The notes under the pieces were generated by a model. It worked only from the letters and a program-made list of their open reading frames with translations, ran no database searches and was not told the DNA's origin. 64,000 nt of DNA from Spongiibacteraceae bacterium (GTDB lineage: Bacteria > Pseudomonadota > Gammaproteobacteria > Pseudomonadales > Dasaniaceae). Positions 1 to 8,505 of this stretch are shown here, in pieces; within the stretch, counting starts at the first letter, position 1; every line of letters starts with the position of its first letter. Where the stretch lies: NCBI GenBank assembly GCA_028280715.1, contig JANQLG010000001.1:1-64000 (forward strand), written 5' to 3'. The translations under genes were made by a program, and so were the position numbers.

Positions 1-14
1 TGCTTGATCCTATC

Positions 15-50
15 TGTTAAAGAACTTCCCTAATCGCTCGGATTCAGGGA
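15..50 (-). promoter_or_regulatory. rRNA operon leader: boxB hairpin and boxA antitermination site
   Basis: Read on the minus strand, positions 50-27 form a hairpin: TCCCT, a bulged G, AATC, loop CGAGC, GATT, AGGGA. Directly after it, at 25-15, comes GTTCTTTAACA. This is close to the boxA of gammaproteobacterial rrn leaders (E. coli TGCTCTTTAACA), and a boxB hairpin before boxA is the usual order. These sites recruit the NusB/NusE antitermination complex to rRNA transcripts. The 16S gene itself would begin beyond position 1 and is not visible. Confidence 0.82.
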
Positions 51-93
51 ATTGCCAAGAACACTCAACAAGAGCTCCTCGACAGGGACGCGC

Positions 94-121
94 ATTATAC
101 ATGCCGCCTCCGACTTAGCAA
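94..121 (-). promoter_or_regulatory. rrn promoter, gene-proximal of a tandem pair
   Basis: On the minus strand a -35 TTGCTA (121-116) is followed after 16 bases by a perfect -10 TATAAT (99-94) and a GCGC discriminator. The GC-rich discriminator is the hallmark of stringently and growth-rate controlled rRNA promoters. It fires leftwards into the boxB/boxA leader. The ten bases ctcctcgaca recur just downstream of both promoters (75-84 and 191-200), so the two promoter units look like a local duplication. Confidence 0.8.
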
Positions 122-211
122 CTGCTTTGATGAAAAAATCTTTGGAATTTAACGTCTTAGCTTGGATGTTGCAGATCTTGTTGAAGATGACTCCTCGACA
201 AGAGAGCGCGC

Positions 212-239
212 ATTATAAGGCCGAGATTAGGACTGTCAA
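212..239 (-). promoter_or_regulatory. rrn promoter, upstream of the tandem pair, with UP-like A/T tracts
   Basis: A consensus -35 TTGACA (239-234), a 16-base spacer and a consensus -10 TATAAT (217-212) are followed by GCGCGC. Upstream, roughly 242-305 is full of A and T tracts, as expected of an UP element that binds the RNA polymerase alpha subunit. With the second promoter about 118 bp downstream this gives the P1/P2 layout of rrn operons. Confidence 0.85.
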
Positions 240-335
240 CGAGATTTATAGAAAAAAATTTGAAACCGGGAAAAAAGTTTTATTTTGCCGAAATATCAAA
301 CAAAAACATCAAAGAATGATCAAAATACTCAACAG

Positions 336-929
336 CTAGTTAGTCGCTACTGAACTCTGCTTTTGCGAAAAATACGCCTTTAAACGATACAACAACACCA
401 ATGCAAATAGCACACAATAGAACAACACCTCGCCATAATCCGAACGCACTAACCAAATAAAATGCGCACATACCAATATCGCTATGACATAAATACTTTG
501 ATGTAAGGATTTCCACCGATGCTTAAGTTTTCGCTGTGACCAGCGATTAGAGGTCAAGCCCAAGGGAACAAGCATTAACCATGCGATAATACCTACTGCC
601 ATGTAGGGCCGCTCAGCAAACTCTTCAACAAAAATCGCAGCACTCCAACCCAGAAGATACGTTAATACAAATAGCATATGGACTGATGCATAAAACCATG
701 TATATAAACCTAACATACGCCTATAGCGCAGTAGGGACGAAAGATTCAACAGCTGTCTTAATGGCGTCACCATCAATGTGAATAACAAAAATCGTAAAGC
801 CCAAATGCCACTACCGAGCACCAACTCTTTACCAATGTCTGCTCCTAGCTGTCCTGTCATAGCTTGATACAGTAAGACTATAAATGGCAGCAAACACAGG
901 AAAAACACAATGGGCTTTTGATAGCGCAT
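336..929 (-). CDS. msrQ: MsrQ, haem-binding membrane subunit of the MsrPQ system
   Basis: A 197-residue integral membrane protein with about six hydrophobic segments, the size and profile of MsrQ (formerly YedZ). MsrQ passes electrons from the respiratory chain through b-type haem to the periplasmic reductase MsrP, which repairs oxidised methionine in envelope proteins. Conserved histidines in the membrane segments (about residues 84, 144, 151 and 164) are candidate haem ligands. It follows msrP by about 40 bases on the same strand, so the two are probably one transcript. The same msrP-msrQ-rrn order is known from Pseudomonas. Confidence 0.93.
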   Translation of the reverse strand: MRYQKPIVFFLCLLPFIVLLYQAMTGQLGADIGKELVLGSGIWALRFLLFTLMVTPLRQLLNLSSLLRYRRMLGLYTWFYASVHMLFVLTYLLGWSAAIFVEEFAERPYMAVGIIAWLMLVPLGLTSNRWSQRKLKHRWKSLHQSIYVIAILVCAHFIWLVRSDYGEVLFYCVLFALVLLYRLKAYFSQKQSSVATN

Positions 930-968
930 AACTAATCGTATCTTTTTAAAAAATCGGAAGTTTAAACA

Positions 969-1943
969 CTAATAATATTTGCTCAGATCCATACCCGTAT
1001 AGAGTGAAGCGACCTGTTCAGCATAGCCATTAAAGGGTGTTGTTAACATACGATTGGGTGAGAAGAACGTAGTCGGTAAACGACGTTCCGACTTTTGGCT
1101 CCAACGTGGATGATCAACATCAGGGTTTACATTGGCATAAAAACCATATTCATGCGGCGCCAGTGTTTGCCAGGTTGTTGTAGGTTGCTTTTCAAGCAAG
1201 CGAATTTTGACAATGGACTTAATACTTTTAAATCCGTATTTCCAGGGCACGACTAAACGAATAGGTGCACCATTGGCATTCGGCAATGTTTTTCCATACA
1301 AGCCCACTGCCATAATTGTTAAGGGGTGCATTGCTTCATCGATACGCAAACCCTCCTGGTAAGGCCAGTCGATGGTGCTAAAACGCGATTGCTGGCCACG
1401 CATCTCTTTTGGTCGATGCAATGTTTCAAACTGAACGTATTTAGCCTTTGATGTAGGATTAAATTGCTTGAGCAAATCAGCTAAAGAAAACCCCACCCAG
1501 GGAACCACCATTGACCACGCTTCCACACAGCGTAAACGATAAATACGCTCTTCCAAATCCACCTTTGCCAGAATATCTTCCAAATGATATTCACCTGGCT
1601 TATCCACTTCACCCTCAATTTTTATCGACCAAGGGTCCGTTGTCATATTATCGGCATAACGGGCGGGATCACTTTTATCCGTACCAAACTCGTAAAAGTT
1701 ACTGTAATTAATGACATCATCGAGAGGCGTTAAGGGTTCATCAGTATAAAATCCTGATTCCTGCTCCTTAGCGGCTGGCTTGTAATCCAAAGCAACAGTC
1801 GTTGCTTGTTCAGCCATGCTGAGCTTAGGTGTTAGTGCACCGATGGTTAGCGCACTGCCTTTAATAAACGTTCTTCGATTAAAGTAAATAGATTCAGAGG
1901 TTATTTGAGAAGAAGGGATGTCGCTCGAGGTTTTAATCAACAT
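969..1943 (-). CDS. msrP: MsrP, periplasmic molybdopterin methionine sulfoxide reductase
   Basis: Molybdopterin oxidoreductase of the YedY/MsrP family, 324 residues from this start. A twin-arginine signal ([14 protein letters not shown], about residues 23-36) sends the folded cofactor protein to the periplasm. The segment YRLRCVEAW carries Cys139, which fits the residue that ligates molybdenum. The enzyme reduces methionine sulfoxide in envelope proteins, with electrons from MsrQ encoded just downstream. I chose the ATG at 1943 because GGAG lies seven bases before it. An ATG five codons upstream, at 1958, has no comparable site. Confidence 0.93.
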   Translation of the reverse strand: MLIKTSSDIPSSQITSESIYFNRRTFIKGSALTIGALTPKLSMAEQATTVALDYKPAAKEQESGFYTDEPLTPLDDVINYSNFYEFGTDKSDPARYADNMTTDPWSIKIEGEVDKPGEYHLEDILAKVDLEERIYRLRCVEAWSMVVPWVGFSLADLLKQFNPTSKAKYVQFETLHRPKEMRGQQSRFSTIDWPYQEGLRIDEAMHPLTIMAVGLYGKTLPNANGAPIRLVVPWKYGFKSIKSIVKIRLLEKQPTTTWQTLAPHEYGFYANVNPDVDHPRWSQKSERRLPTTFFSPNRMLTTPFNGYAEQVASLYTGMDLSKYY

Positions 1944-2041
1944 AAAAATACTCCGCATTAGTCGTAACTTAGACTGAGTTGGAGCAAATAATTCCCATCA
2001 GTGTATAAAATAGACGGAGAATCAATAAGACTATGGCAGAT

Positions 2042-3028
2042 CTATTCACTCAATTTTTTATATATTGCCATAACCGGCCCTGACAAGGCATACAACAAAA
2101 AACCACTAAGCAAAATTCTCGCAGGGTCAAGCATGATCAACCCGAGAATAAATACTATAAAGATCATGACCACAAAAGGGACTCGACCCCGCAAATCTAA
2201 GCCTTTAAAGCTGTTGTAGGGTACATTCAAAATCATCAGAAAACCCACAACTGCAGTTAAGCAGCCTGCCAATACACCTAATTGAGTGGGTAATTCTTCA
2301 CCTACCCAACCAACATCAACACATGCCCATATAACACACGCCAGCAAACAGGCCGCAGAAGGGCTGGCTAATCCAGAAAAAACATTTTTATCGGCTGTAT
2401 CAATTTGCGTATTAAATCTGGCCAAACGTAACGCCGCACAAGCAACGTAAATAAAAGCACAGAAAAACCCAAAGGTACTTAATGTAGATAGGCCCCAATT
2501 AAACATTACCATCGCCGGAGCAACGCCAAAGGAGACCATATCGGCAAGGCTATCAAACTCAGCACCAAATTTACTTTGAGTATGAGTGATTCTAGCAACC
2601 CTGCCATCAAGCCCATCAAAAATCATCGCGGCCAGAATGGCGACTGCTGCCGTTTCAAAATTACCATTAATACTGGTGACAATCGCATAAAAACCAAAAA
2701 ATAATGCAGCGGCGGTAAACAGGTTAGGCAATAAATAAATGCCTCGCATACGAACTGTTTCGCCATCAACGGAAATTTCTTCCTCATGCTCATCAATGAG
2801 GCTTAACGGATCGATAACTGACGAATCATTCTCTTTCTTGGAAGAATCCGATTTTGAATCTACGGTATCGTCTTGTTGATTAGTTTTGGACTCGTCTGAT
2901 GATGCGGACGCATCTACATTCTCAGCTTGAAGCTGTTCGGTGCTTTCCGCTTTTTCCACTTTTCCCGCTTCCTTAACGGAAGGCACTTCTTTGAGCGTAA
3001 CTTTAGAATCTTGAGAGTGCTCGTTCAT
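2042..3028 (-). CDS. pssA: CDP-diacylglycerol--serine O-phosphatidyltransferase, with acidic N-terminal extension
   Basis: Membrane enzyme making phosphatidylserine, the precursor of phosphatidylethanolamine, from CDP-diacylglycerol and serine. The CDP-alcohol phosphotransferase signature is complete: D141-G142, A145-R146, G155, D159, D163. Several hydrophobic helices follow residue 95. The first 90 or so residues are hydrophilic and rich in Glu, Asp, Ser and Lys. The segment IDEHEEEI leading into the catalytic part resembles the N-terminus of Pseudomonas-type PssA, so the preceding 75 residues look like an added disordered tail. It lies between ilvY and msrP, the place pssA occupies next to ilvC in Pseudomonas. 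Confidence 0.93.
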   Translation of the reverse strand: MNEHSQDSKVTLKEVPSVKEAGKVEKAESTEQLQAENVDASASSDESKTNQQDDTVDSKSDSSKKENDSSVIDPLSLIDEHEEEISVDGETVRMRGIYLLPNLFTAAALFFGFYAIVTSINGNFETAAVAILAAMIFDGLDGRVARITHTQSKFGAEFDSLADMVSFGVAPAMVMFNWGLSTLSTFGFFCAFIYVACAALRLARFNTQIDTADKNVFSGLASPSAACLLACVIWACVDVGWVGEELPTQLGVLAGCLTAVVGFLMILNVPYNSFKGLDLRGRVPFVVMIFIVFILGLIMLDPARILLSGFLLYALSGPVMAIYKKLSE

Positions 3029-3068
3029 AATCTTTCAACTGATGGCTGTATAGAAGGCTAATGATAAA

Positions 3069-3980
3069 TTAAAAGTCACTGCGGTACGATGCTTTTGCGC
3101 AATCCCAAAAGGCCTTGACCAACGGATTATCCAATCGCTGCACTAGCGCACACAGCCCCACTGAAAAGGGTGTCAGCGGCGGCTGAACATCTACAACCTG
3201 TACTTTTTCCTTTAATGGACTGTTGGTCAACACCAATTCCGGGACGACACCTACACCAAACCCCAACCCCACCATACTGACAATGGCCTCATGGCCGCTG
3301 ACCTGGGCATAGATATCAGGTTTAATACCTTGTGCGCGAAACCACTGATCTAAGCGGGTTCTTGCCAACCCTCTTTCAGACACAATAAAGGGAATAGTAT
3401 GCCAAGGTAATGGCAGGCTATTCTCCAAATGCTGATGGATTTGGCTTTCTACCACACAGTGAATCGCCGGATAGATAAAGACCAATGGTGAATGAGTTAA
3501 AGTTTGAAATTGTAGACGTGAGGACAATTTATCTGGTCTGGCAGCTATCGCAATATCATCATCGCCTTCTACTACATGCCCGATGGCATCTGCCTGATCA
3601 CCCGTTCTTAACTTAATCTCAATATCGGCATAACGTCGTCTAAACGTCTCTAAAATCTCCGACAGTACGCTGTAAGATGCGGTTACCGAACAAAAGACAC
3701 TGACTTCACCGCTTAGCTGCTCAGCATCCTGCTTTACTGACTCGCTAAAAGTCTGCCACTGCCCCAGTGCCTGGCGAGCATAGGTCTGAAACTGCCTACC
3801 CACCTCGGTCAAACGCACACTGCGGTTATCCCGCTCCAGCAAGCGTTGCCCTACCTCATCTTCTATACGCTTAACACTGCGACTCACTGCCGATGCACTC
3901 ATATGCATCTGCTCACCGGTTTGTCCGAAATGTAAAGTTTCAGCGAGACTCAGGAATAGTTGGAAGTCTTTAGTATCCAT
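3069..3980 (-). CDS. ilvY: IlvY, LysR-type activator of ilvC
   Basis: LysR-family regulator of about 303 residues. It has an N-terminal winged helix-turn-helix (FQLFLSLAETLHFGQTGEQM, then SASAVSRSVKRIEDEVGQRL) and a periplasmic-binding-protein-like effector domain. It aligns along its whole length with enteric IlvY, for example FCSVTA, HEAIVSMVGLGFGVGVVPE and LVKAFW. IlvY senses acetolactate and acetohydroxybutyrate and switches on ilvC. It is divergent from ilvC, and the shared spacer holds a fitting operator. I chose the ATG at 3980, giving the typical MDTKDFQLF start. An in-frame GTG at 3995 is possible but has no good ribosome site. Confidence 0.92.
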   Translation of the reverse strand: MDTKDFQLFLSLAETLHFGQTGEQMHMSASAVSRSVKRIEDEVGQRLLERDNRSVRLTEVGRQFQTYARQALGQWQTFSESVKQDAEQLSGEVSVFCSVTASYSVLSEILETFRRRYADIEIKLRTGDQADAIGHVVEGDDDIAIAARPDKLSSRLQFQTLTHSPLVFIYPAIHCVVESQIHQHLENSLPLPWHTIPFIVSERGLARTRLDQWFRAQGIKPDIYAQVSGHEAIVSMVGLGFGVGVVPELVLTNSPLKEKVQVVDVQPPLTPFSVGLCALVQRLDNPLVKAFWDCAKASYRSDF

Positions 3981-4003
3981 GACTGATTCGGCCACTTATT
4001 CTA

Positions 4004-4018
4004 TTGCAAATAACGCAA
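4004..4018. promoter_or_regulatory. Candidate IlvY operator
   Basis: TTGC, seven bases, GCAA: a perfect inverted repeat that also satisfies the LysR box T-N11-A. It lies in the ilvY-ilvC divergent spacer, 24 bases from the ilvY start. A second GCAA half-site occurs at 4046-4049 inside the ilvC promoter. Enteric IlvY binds tandem operators in this spacer, so the placement fits autoregulation of ilvY and activation of ilvC. Binding itself is inferred. Confidence 0.6.
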
Positions 4019-4040
4019 CAAAGTATGCCATATATATCAT

Positions 4041-4069
4041 TTTACGCAACGAAGGAATTTCTATATAGT
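4041..4069 (+). promoter_or_regulatory. Candidate ilvC promoter
   Basis: A -35 TTTACG (4041-4046), 17-base spacer and -10 TATAGT (4064-4069) point at ilvC. The weak -35 suits an activator-dependent promoter, and the IlvY operator candidate lies just upstream. The start of transcription would be near 4076, leaving a leader of about 75 bases that contains the hairpin at 4088-4113. Confidence 0.5.
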
Positions 4070-4087
4070 GCCGAGCCAAATATTAAT

Positions 4088-4113
4088 GGGGACAGAGCTA
4101 AAGGTCTGTCCCC
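4088..4113. repeat. Perfect 9-bp inverted repeat in the ilvC leader (hairpin or REP-like element)
   Basis: GGGGACAGA and TCTGTCCCC face each other across an eight-base loop. No T-run follows, so it is not an intrinsic terminator. The preceding attaatgggg recalls REP-type elements associated with RAYT transposases in marine gammaproteobacteria, which I recall carrying similar GGGGACAGA or GGGGTCAGAG cores. It lies 39 bases upstream of the ilvC start and could also affect stability or translation of the leader. Confidence 0.6.
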
Positions 4114-4151
4114 GTCGTTTTCGTTTCACTACAACGACTGGAGCTATCATC

Positions 4152-5627
4152 ATGGGTCAAAACTACTTCAACACTCTTCCCCTGCGTCTGCAGCTGGAAG
4201 AACTGGCCAAGTGCCGTTTTATGGACCGTAGCGAATTCACTAACGGCTGTGATTACATCAAAGGCAAAAAAATCGTTATCGTCGGTTGTGGTGCCCAAGG
4301 TCTTAACCAAGGCTTGAACCTGCGCGACTCTGGCCTGGATGTTTCCTACGCACTGCGCGCCGCAGCTATCGAAGAGCAACGTCAATCCTGGAAAAATGCC
4401 ACCGAAAATGGTTTTGTCGTTGGCACCTATGAAGATTTAATCCCTCAAGCTGACATCGTCATGAACTTAACACCAGACAAGCAACATACTGATGTTGTTA
4501 GTACGATTATGCCTTTAATGAAACAAGGTGCCTGCCTGGATTATGCGCACGGCTTTAACCTGGTTGAAGAAGGCATGCAAATTCGTGAAGACATCACTGT
4601 TGTGATGTGCTGTCCTAAATGCCCTGGTTCTGAAGTGCGTGCTGAATACGTTCGCGGCTTTGGTGTGCCTACGTTGATTGCCGTTCACCGCGAAAACGAC
4701 CCTAATGGTGACGGCCTCGATATAGCTAAAGCGTTAGCTTCCGGTACCGGTGGCGACCGTGCTGGTGTACTCGAATCCTCTCCAATCGCCGAAGTAAAAT
4801 CTGACTTGATGGGTGAGCAAACCATTCTTTGTGGCATGCTGCAAACCGGTTCTATTCTTTGCTACGACAAAATGATTGAGCAAGGCATCGAACCAGGCTA
4901 TGCCTCCAAGCTGATTCAATACGGCTGGGAAACAGTAACCGAAGGTTTGAAAATCGGCGGCATCACTAACATGATGGACCGTCTGTCTAATCCTGCCAAA
5001 ATCAAAGCCTATGATTTGGCTGAAGAATTGAAAGACATCATGCGTCCACTGTATGAAAAACATCAAGACGACATCATGTCTGGACACTTTTCAAAAACCA
5101 TGATGGAAGATTGGGCTAACGATGATGCAAATCTGTTAGGCTGGCGTGCAGCCACCGCTGACACCGCCTTCGAACAATCAGCCAACACTGATCAAGAGAT
5201 TGCCGAGCAAGAATACTATGATCACGGCATTCTGATGGTCGCTATGGTTAAAGCCGGTGTTGAATTGGCTTTCGAAACAATGGTAGATGCGGGCATTAAA
5301 GAAGAGTCTGCTTACTATGAATCTCTGCATGAAACACCACTGATCGCTAACACCATTGCGCGTAAAAAACTGTACGAAATGAACGTGGTTATTTCTGATA
5401 CTGCTGAATACGGTTGTTATTTATTTGATCACGCCTGCAAGCCTTTATTGAAAGACTTCATGGCAAAAATCAGCACCGACGTAATCGGCAAAGGTTTGGA
5501 CCTGAAAGATAGCGGCGTGGACAACATGGAACTAGTTGCTGTTAACGCAGATATCCGTAACCACCCTGTTGAGGTTATTGGTACTGAGCTGCGCAGCTAT
5601 ATGACCGCGATGAAGAAAATTGTTTAA
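4152..5627 (+). CDS. ilvC: Ketol-acid reductoisomerase, class II (long form)
   Basis: NADP-dependent enzyme turning acetolactate and acetohydroxybutyrate into the dihydroxy acids of valine and isoleucine synthesis. The protein is 491 residues, exactly the enteric class II length, starting MGQNYFNTL and matching E. coli IlvC throughout ([16 protein letters not shown] for cofactor binding; [27 protein letters not shown]). Class I enzymes of Pseudomonas are about 338 residues, so this is the other type. An upstream in-frame ATG at 4068 would read through the promoter and hairpin, so I start at 4152, with GGAG about ten bases before it. ilvC runs opposite to ilvY and converges on ilvH. Confidence 0.95.
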   Translation: MGQNYFNTLPLRLQLEELAKCRFMDRSEFTNGCDYIKGKKIVIVGCGAQGLNQGLNLRDSGLDVSYALRAAAIEEQRQSWKNATENGFVVGTYEDLIPQADIVMNLTPDKQHTDVVSTIMPLMKQGACLDYAHGFNLVEEGMQIREDITVVMCCPKCPGSEVRAEYVRGFGVPTLIAVHRENDPNGDGLDIAKALASGTGGDRAGVLESSPIAEVKSDLMGEQTILCGMLQTGSILCYDKMIEQGIEPGYASKLIQYGWETVTEGLKIGGITNMMDRLSNPAKIKAYDLAEELKDIMRPLYEKHQDDIMSGHFSKTMMEDWANDDANLLGWRAATADTAFEQSANTDQEIAEQEYYDHGILMVAMVKAGVELAFETMVDAGIKEESAYYESLHETPLIANTIARKKLYEMNVVISDTAEYGCYLFDHACKPLLKDFMAKISTDVIGKGLDLKDSGVDNMELVAVNADIRNHPVEVIGTELRSYMTAMKKIV

Positions 5628-5662
5628 GGCAACTTAAAATATCGTTCAAGACTGTTTTCGAA

Positions 5663-5697
5663 AACAAAAAAGGCTGCCATTGGCAGCCTTTTTTGTT
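5663..5697. terminator. Bidirectional intrinsic terminator between ilvC and ilvH
   Basis: AACAAAAAAGGCTGCC and GGCAGCCTTTTTTGTT form a 16-bp perfect stem with a three-base loop, with A and T tracts on both sides. It can stop ilvC on the plus strand and ilvIH on the minus strand, which converge here. Confidence 0.92.
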
Positions 5698-5712
5698 GCT
5701 TATGAATTAACA

Positions 5713-6204
5713 TTACAAACTTAACGTTTTCTCACCACGCGCAATACCCGAAACACCACTTCTGACAACTTCCAGAATCGCTGCTTCACCTACTGCTTCT
5801 AAAAACGCATCAAGTTTATCCGATGCACCGGTCACTTGAATGGTATATAGTGTCGGGCCGACATCAATAATTTGTCCACGAAAAATATCTGCACAGCGTT
5901 TGATTTCTGCCCGCTGAGCGCCGGTAGCGCGAACTTTAACCATCATTAACTCACGTTCAATGTGTGCGCCTTCAGTCAGGTCCACCAGCTTCACAACATC
6001 AATCAAACGATTCAAGTGCTTGGTAATCTGTTCAATAATTTGATCATCACCAATCGTGGTTAAAGTCAAACGCGACAGCGTTGGATCTTCTGTAGGCGCA
6101 ACATTTAGCGATTCAATATTGTAGCCGCGCTGTGAAAACAGCCCTACTAAACGACTCAACGCACCGGGCTCATTTTCCATTAGTACTGAAATAATATGCC
6201 TCAT
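5713..6204 (-). CDS. ilvH: Acetolactate synthase small (regulatory) subunit
   Basis: A 163-residue regulatory subunit starting [20 protein letters not shown], the ACT domain that binds valine for feedback inhibition, followed by a second ACT-like domain. The length matches E. coli IlvH. Its ATG shares one base with the ilvI stop (TAATG), so the two subunits are probably translationally coupled. An upstream in-frame start at 6231 would overlap ilvI by 28 bases and adds residues absent from the family. Confidence 0.95.
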   Translation of the reverse strand: MRHIISVLMENEPGALSRLVGLFSQRGYNIESLNVAPTEDPTLSRLTLTTIGDDQIIEQITKHLNRLIDVVKLVDLTEGAHIERELMMVKVRATGAQRAEIKRCADIFRGQIIDVGPTLYTIQVTGASDKLDAFLEAVGEAAILEVVRSGVSGIARGEKTLSL

Positions 6205-7952
6205 TATGTACGCTCCGTTTTGCTTAACCACATATCACGCATTGAACCATTAGGTGCAATATGCATGGGATAAACATGCTCATGCCGATCCACATACACA
6301 TCGAGGAATACCAAACGATCTTTTAGCTTAAAGGCTTCTGTCATGGCATCATCAAGATCGCTCAGTTTTTCAACTTTCATCCCAACGTGACCATAGGCTT
6401 CTGCCAGCTTAATAAAATCAGGCAGCGACTCTTCATAAACACTTTGTGAATAGCGTCCAGCGTACTGCATATCCTGCCATTGCTTAACCATGCCCAGGTA
6501 ACCGTTGTTCAAGTTAACGATTTTCACCGGCGCAGCATACTGTGTGCAGGTAGAAAGTTCCTGAATGTTCATCTGGATACTGCCCTCACCCGTTACACAG
6601 GCTACATCAGCATCAGGAAAAGCCAGCTTAACCCCCATGGCCGCAGGTAAACCAAATCCCATCGTGCCCAGGCCACCCGAGTTAATCCAACGGCGCGGCT
6701 TGTTAAAACGATAATACTGAGCGGCAAACATTTGGTGCTGGCCAACATCGGAACACACAAAGGCATCACCATTAGTTGCATTAAATAATGACTCAATAGC
6801 CTGCTGTGGTTTAATCAATCCTGACTCAGTGTCATAGCGAGGCTTGGTATAAATACCGTGCTGGTCACGCCAGTCATCAATTTGTTGCCACCACTGACCT
6901 ATAGCGTCAGCATCTGGCAGACTTTCATTTTTAGCGAGCTGATCTTTAACCTGTGCCAGCATCTCATTCAACACTGCATCTACTGGACCGACGATAGGAA
7001 TATCAGCAACAACCGTTTTAGCGATCGATGCCGGATCAATATCCACATGAATAATTTTTGCTGTCGGACAGAATTTGCTAACGGTGTTAGTAACACGATC
7101 ATCAAAGCGCGCACCTAACGCGAGAATCACATCGCTGTGATGCATTGCATTGTTCGCTTCATAGGTACCGTGCATACCCAGCATTCCAAGGAACTGGCGG
7201 TCAGTGCCCGGATACGCTCCCAAACCCATTAACGTATTGGTCACCGGAAAATTCAGCAATTTAGCCAGCTCTGTCAGCTGCTCACTGGCATCACCCTGCA
7301 CCACACCACCACCGGTGTAAATCACAGGACGCTTGGCGCCTAGTAACATTTGTACGGCTTTTTTAATCTGCCCGGAGTGACCGCGCGTTGCCGGTGTGTA
7401 AGAACGCAGCTTGATCTTTTCCGGATACTGATACTCAAACTTCTCAACCGGGTTAGTAATATCCTTGGGAATATCAATCACCACGGGCCCAGGTCGACCA
7501 CTGGCAGCCAGATAAAATGCTTTCTTGATAATTTCAGGAATATCCTGCTGACGCTTAACCAAAAAGCTGTGCTTAACAATAGGGCGAGAAATACCCACCA
7601 TATCGGTTTCCTGGAAAGCATCTTCACCAATCAAATGACTTTGCACCTGCCCCGACAACACCACCATTGGAATCGAATCCATATAGGCGGTAGCAATACC
7701 CGTAATCGCATTAGTCGCACCAGGGCCTGAAGTGACCAACACCACGCCGGGCTTACCCGTCGCCCGGGCATAAGCATCTGCCGCATGAGTAGCCGCCTGT
7801 TCATGGCGTACTAAAATATGCGGAATTTCGCTGGATTGAAAAAGCGCGTCGTAAATATGTAAAACTGCGCCACCGGGGTAGCCGAAGATAAATTCAACAC
7901 CTTCGTCGGCTAAAGCACGTGCGACCATTTCGCCGCCGGATAACATCTCCAC
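6204..7952 (-). CDS. ilvI: Acetolactate synthase large (catalytic) subunit
   Basis: Thiamine-diphosphate enzyme making acetolactate or acetohydroxybutyrate from pyruvate, the first common step to valine, leucine and isoleucine. It is 582 residues and aligns end to end with E. coli IlvI, including the final WLSKTERT. The cofactor glutamate lies in ILVRHEQAA and the thiamine-diphosphate motif is GEGSIQMN...NLNN. GEG replaces the textbook GDG; I recall the same substitution in Pseudomonas-type enzymes. The start is GTG, supported by GAGGG about seven bases upstream. The ATG two codons later lies too close to GGAG. A long structured leader precedes the gene. Confidence 0.95.
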   Translation of the reverse strand: MEMLSGGEMVARALADEGVEFIFGYPGGAVLHIYDALFQSSEIPHILVRHEQAATHAADAYARATGKPGVVLVTSGPGATNAITGIATAYMDSIPMVVLSGQVQSHLIGEDAFQETDMVGISRPIVKHSFLVKRQQDIPEIIKKAFYLAASGRPGPVVIDIPKDITNPVEKFEYQYPEKIKLRSYTPATRGHSGQIKKAVQMLLGAKRPVIYTGGGVVQGDASEQLTELAKLLNFPVTNTLMGLGAYPGTDRQFLGMLGMHGTYEANNAMHHSDVILALGARFDDRVTNTVSKFCPTAKIIHVDIDPASIAKTVVADIPIVGPVDAVLNEMLAQVKDQLAKNESLPDADAIGQWWQQIDDWRDQHGIYTKPRYDTESGLIKPQQAIESLFNATNGDAFVCSDVGQHQMFAAQYYRFNKPRRWINSGGLGTMGFGLPAAMGVKLAFPDADVACVTGEGSIQMNIQELSTCTQYAAPVKIVNLNNGYLGMVKQWQDMQYAGRYSQSVYEESLPDFIKLAEAYGHVGMKVEKLSDLDDAMTEAFKLKDRLVFLDVYVDRHEHVYPMHIAPNGSMRDMWLSKTERT

Positions 7953-8333
7953 AGGAGAACCCTCACATCAGTGAATAAAATAAAAACGTGAGAATGTAAC
8001 GACTCGTCAATCCATCATTGCCACCAAACACTTGGCTAATGTAGGTCATGCAAGCAACATAACCCTAAAAGGATCAAACTGAGAGGATACAAACCTCACA
8101 ACCTAAACCGGTATCTCCCTGGACTGGGAACACACCGGGCGATAACGCCGATGACGGTCTGTACCGTCAGATGCTGAAAAAGTCATCAATAGACTCTTTA
8201 CAGCGGCATTCTCGCAACACAGGTCGTGTGTTTGCAGAGCGAAGGGAGCGTCCCGCAGTCAAGGCTGGTAAGCCAGGACTCGACGCTGACAGCGATCACC
8301 GGTAAGTAAACGCTATCGGCTGTACAATTAAGA
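7953..8333 (-). promoter_or_regulatory. Long structured 5' leader of ilvIH (candidate regulatory RNA)
   Basis: About 380 bases between a promoter candidate and ilvI, richer in GC than nearby spacers and full of hairpins on the minus strand. Clear ones, by plus-strand position, are: 8151-8168, TGACGGT/ACCGTCA with a four-base loop; about 8139-8150, GGCG/CGCC; about 8108-8136, ACCGG/CCGGT enclosing TCCC/GGGA; about 8213-8234, GCAACACA/TGTGTTTGC with one bulge; about 8284-8316, GATAGCG/CGCTGTC. Near the start codon, CTCAC (7992-7988) can pair with GTGAG (7966-7962), which contains the ribosome-binding site. No leader peptide rich in Ile, Val or Leu was found. It may belong to the ilvB-OMG motif reported upstream of ilvB in oligotrophic marine gammaproteobacteria, but I could not compare it with that model. 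Confidence 0.65.
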
Positions 8334-8339
8334 AGCCTA

Positions 8340-8367
8340 ATTTTGGACAAAGCAATTTATTTGTCAA
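8340..8367 (-). promoter_or_regulatory. Candidate promoter of the ilvIH leader
   Basis: Consensus -35 TTGACA (8367-8362), 16-base spacer, weaker -10 CAAAAT (8345-8340), reading towards ilvI. Transcription would start near 8333, just before the first hairpins of the leader. Confidence 0.45.
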
Positions 8368-8505
8368 CCGTTTACCACCAATTAGCCGAAATCCAACGAT
8401 TTTTTACAGCCAAATTGGAGAAAATTGCGCTAATTCCTTTCTAATCATTCGTTCTTTGCCATACTAGAGGCTATCAAACGAATTGATTATGGACACATAT
8501 AACCA

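Noticed and set aside
52..339. 95-codon plus-strand frame opening with TTG
   Set aside because: It runs across the rrn promoters and UP-like A/T tracts and has no protein-like features.
4068..4151. Longer ilvC start at 4068
   Set aside because: It would translate the promoter-proximal hairpin and adds 28 residues absent from class II enzymes.
4098..4385. Minus-strand frames inside ilvC and similar long antisense frames elsewhere
   Set aside because: Shadows of well-conserved genes on the other strand.
8103..8186. 27-codon minus-strand frame in the ilvIH leader, as an attenuator leader peptide
   Set aside because: It is rich in Arg and Ser, with no run of Ile, Val or Leu, and no ribosome site; it overlaps strong hairpins.
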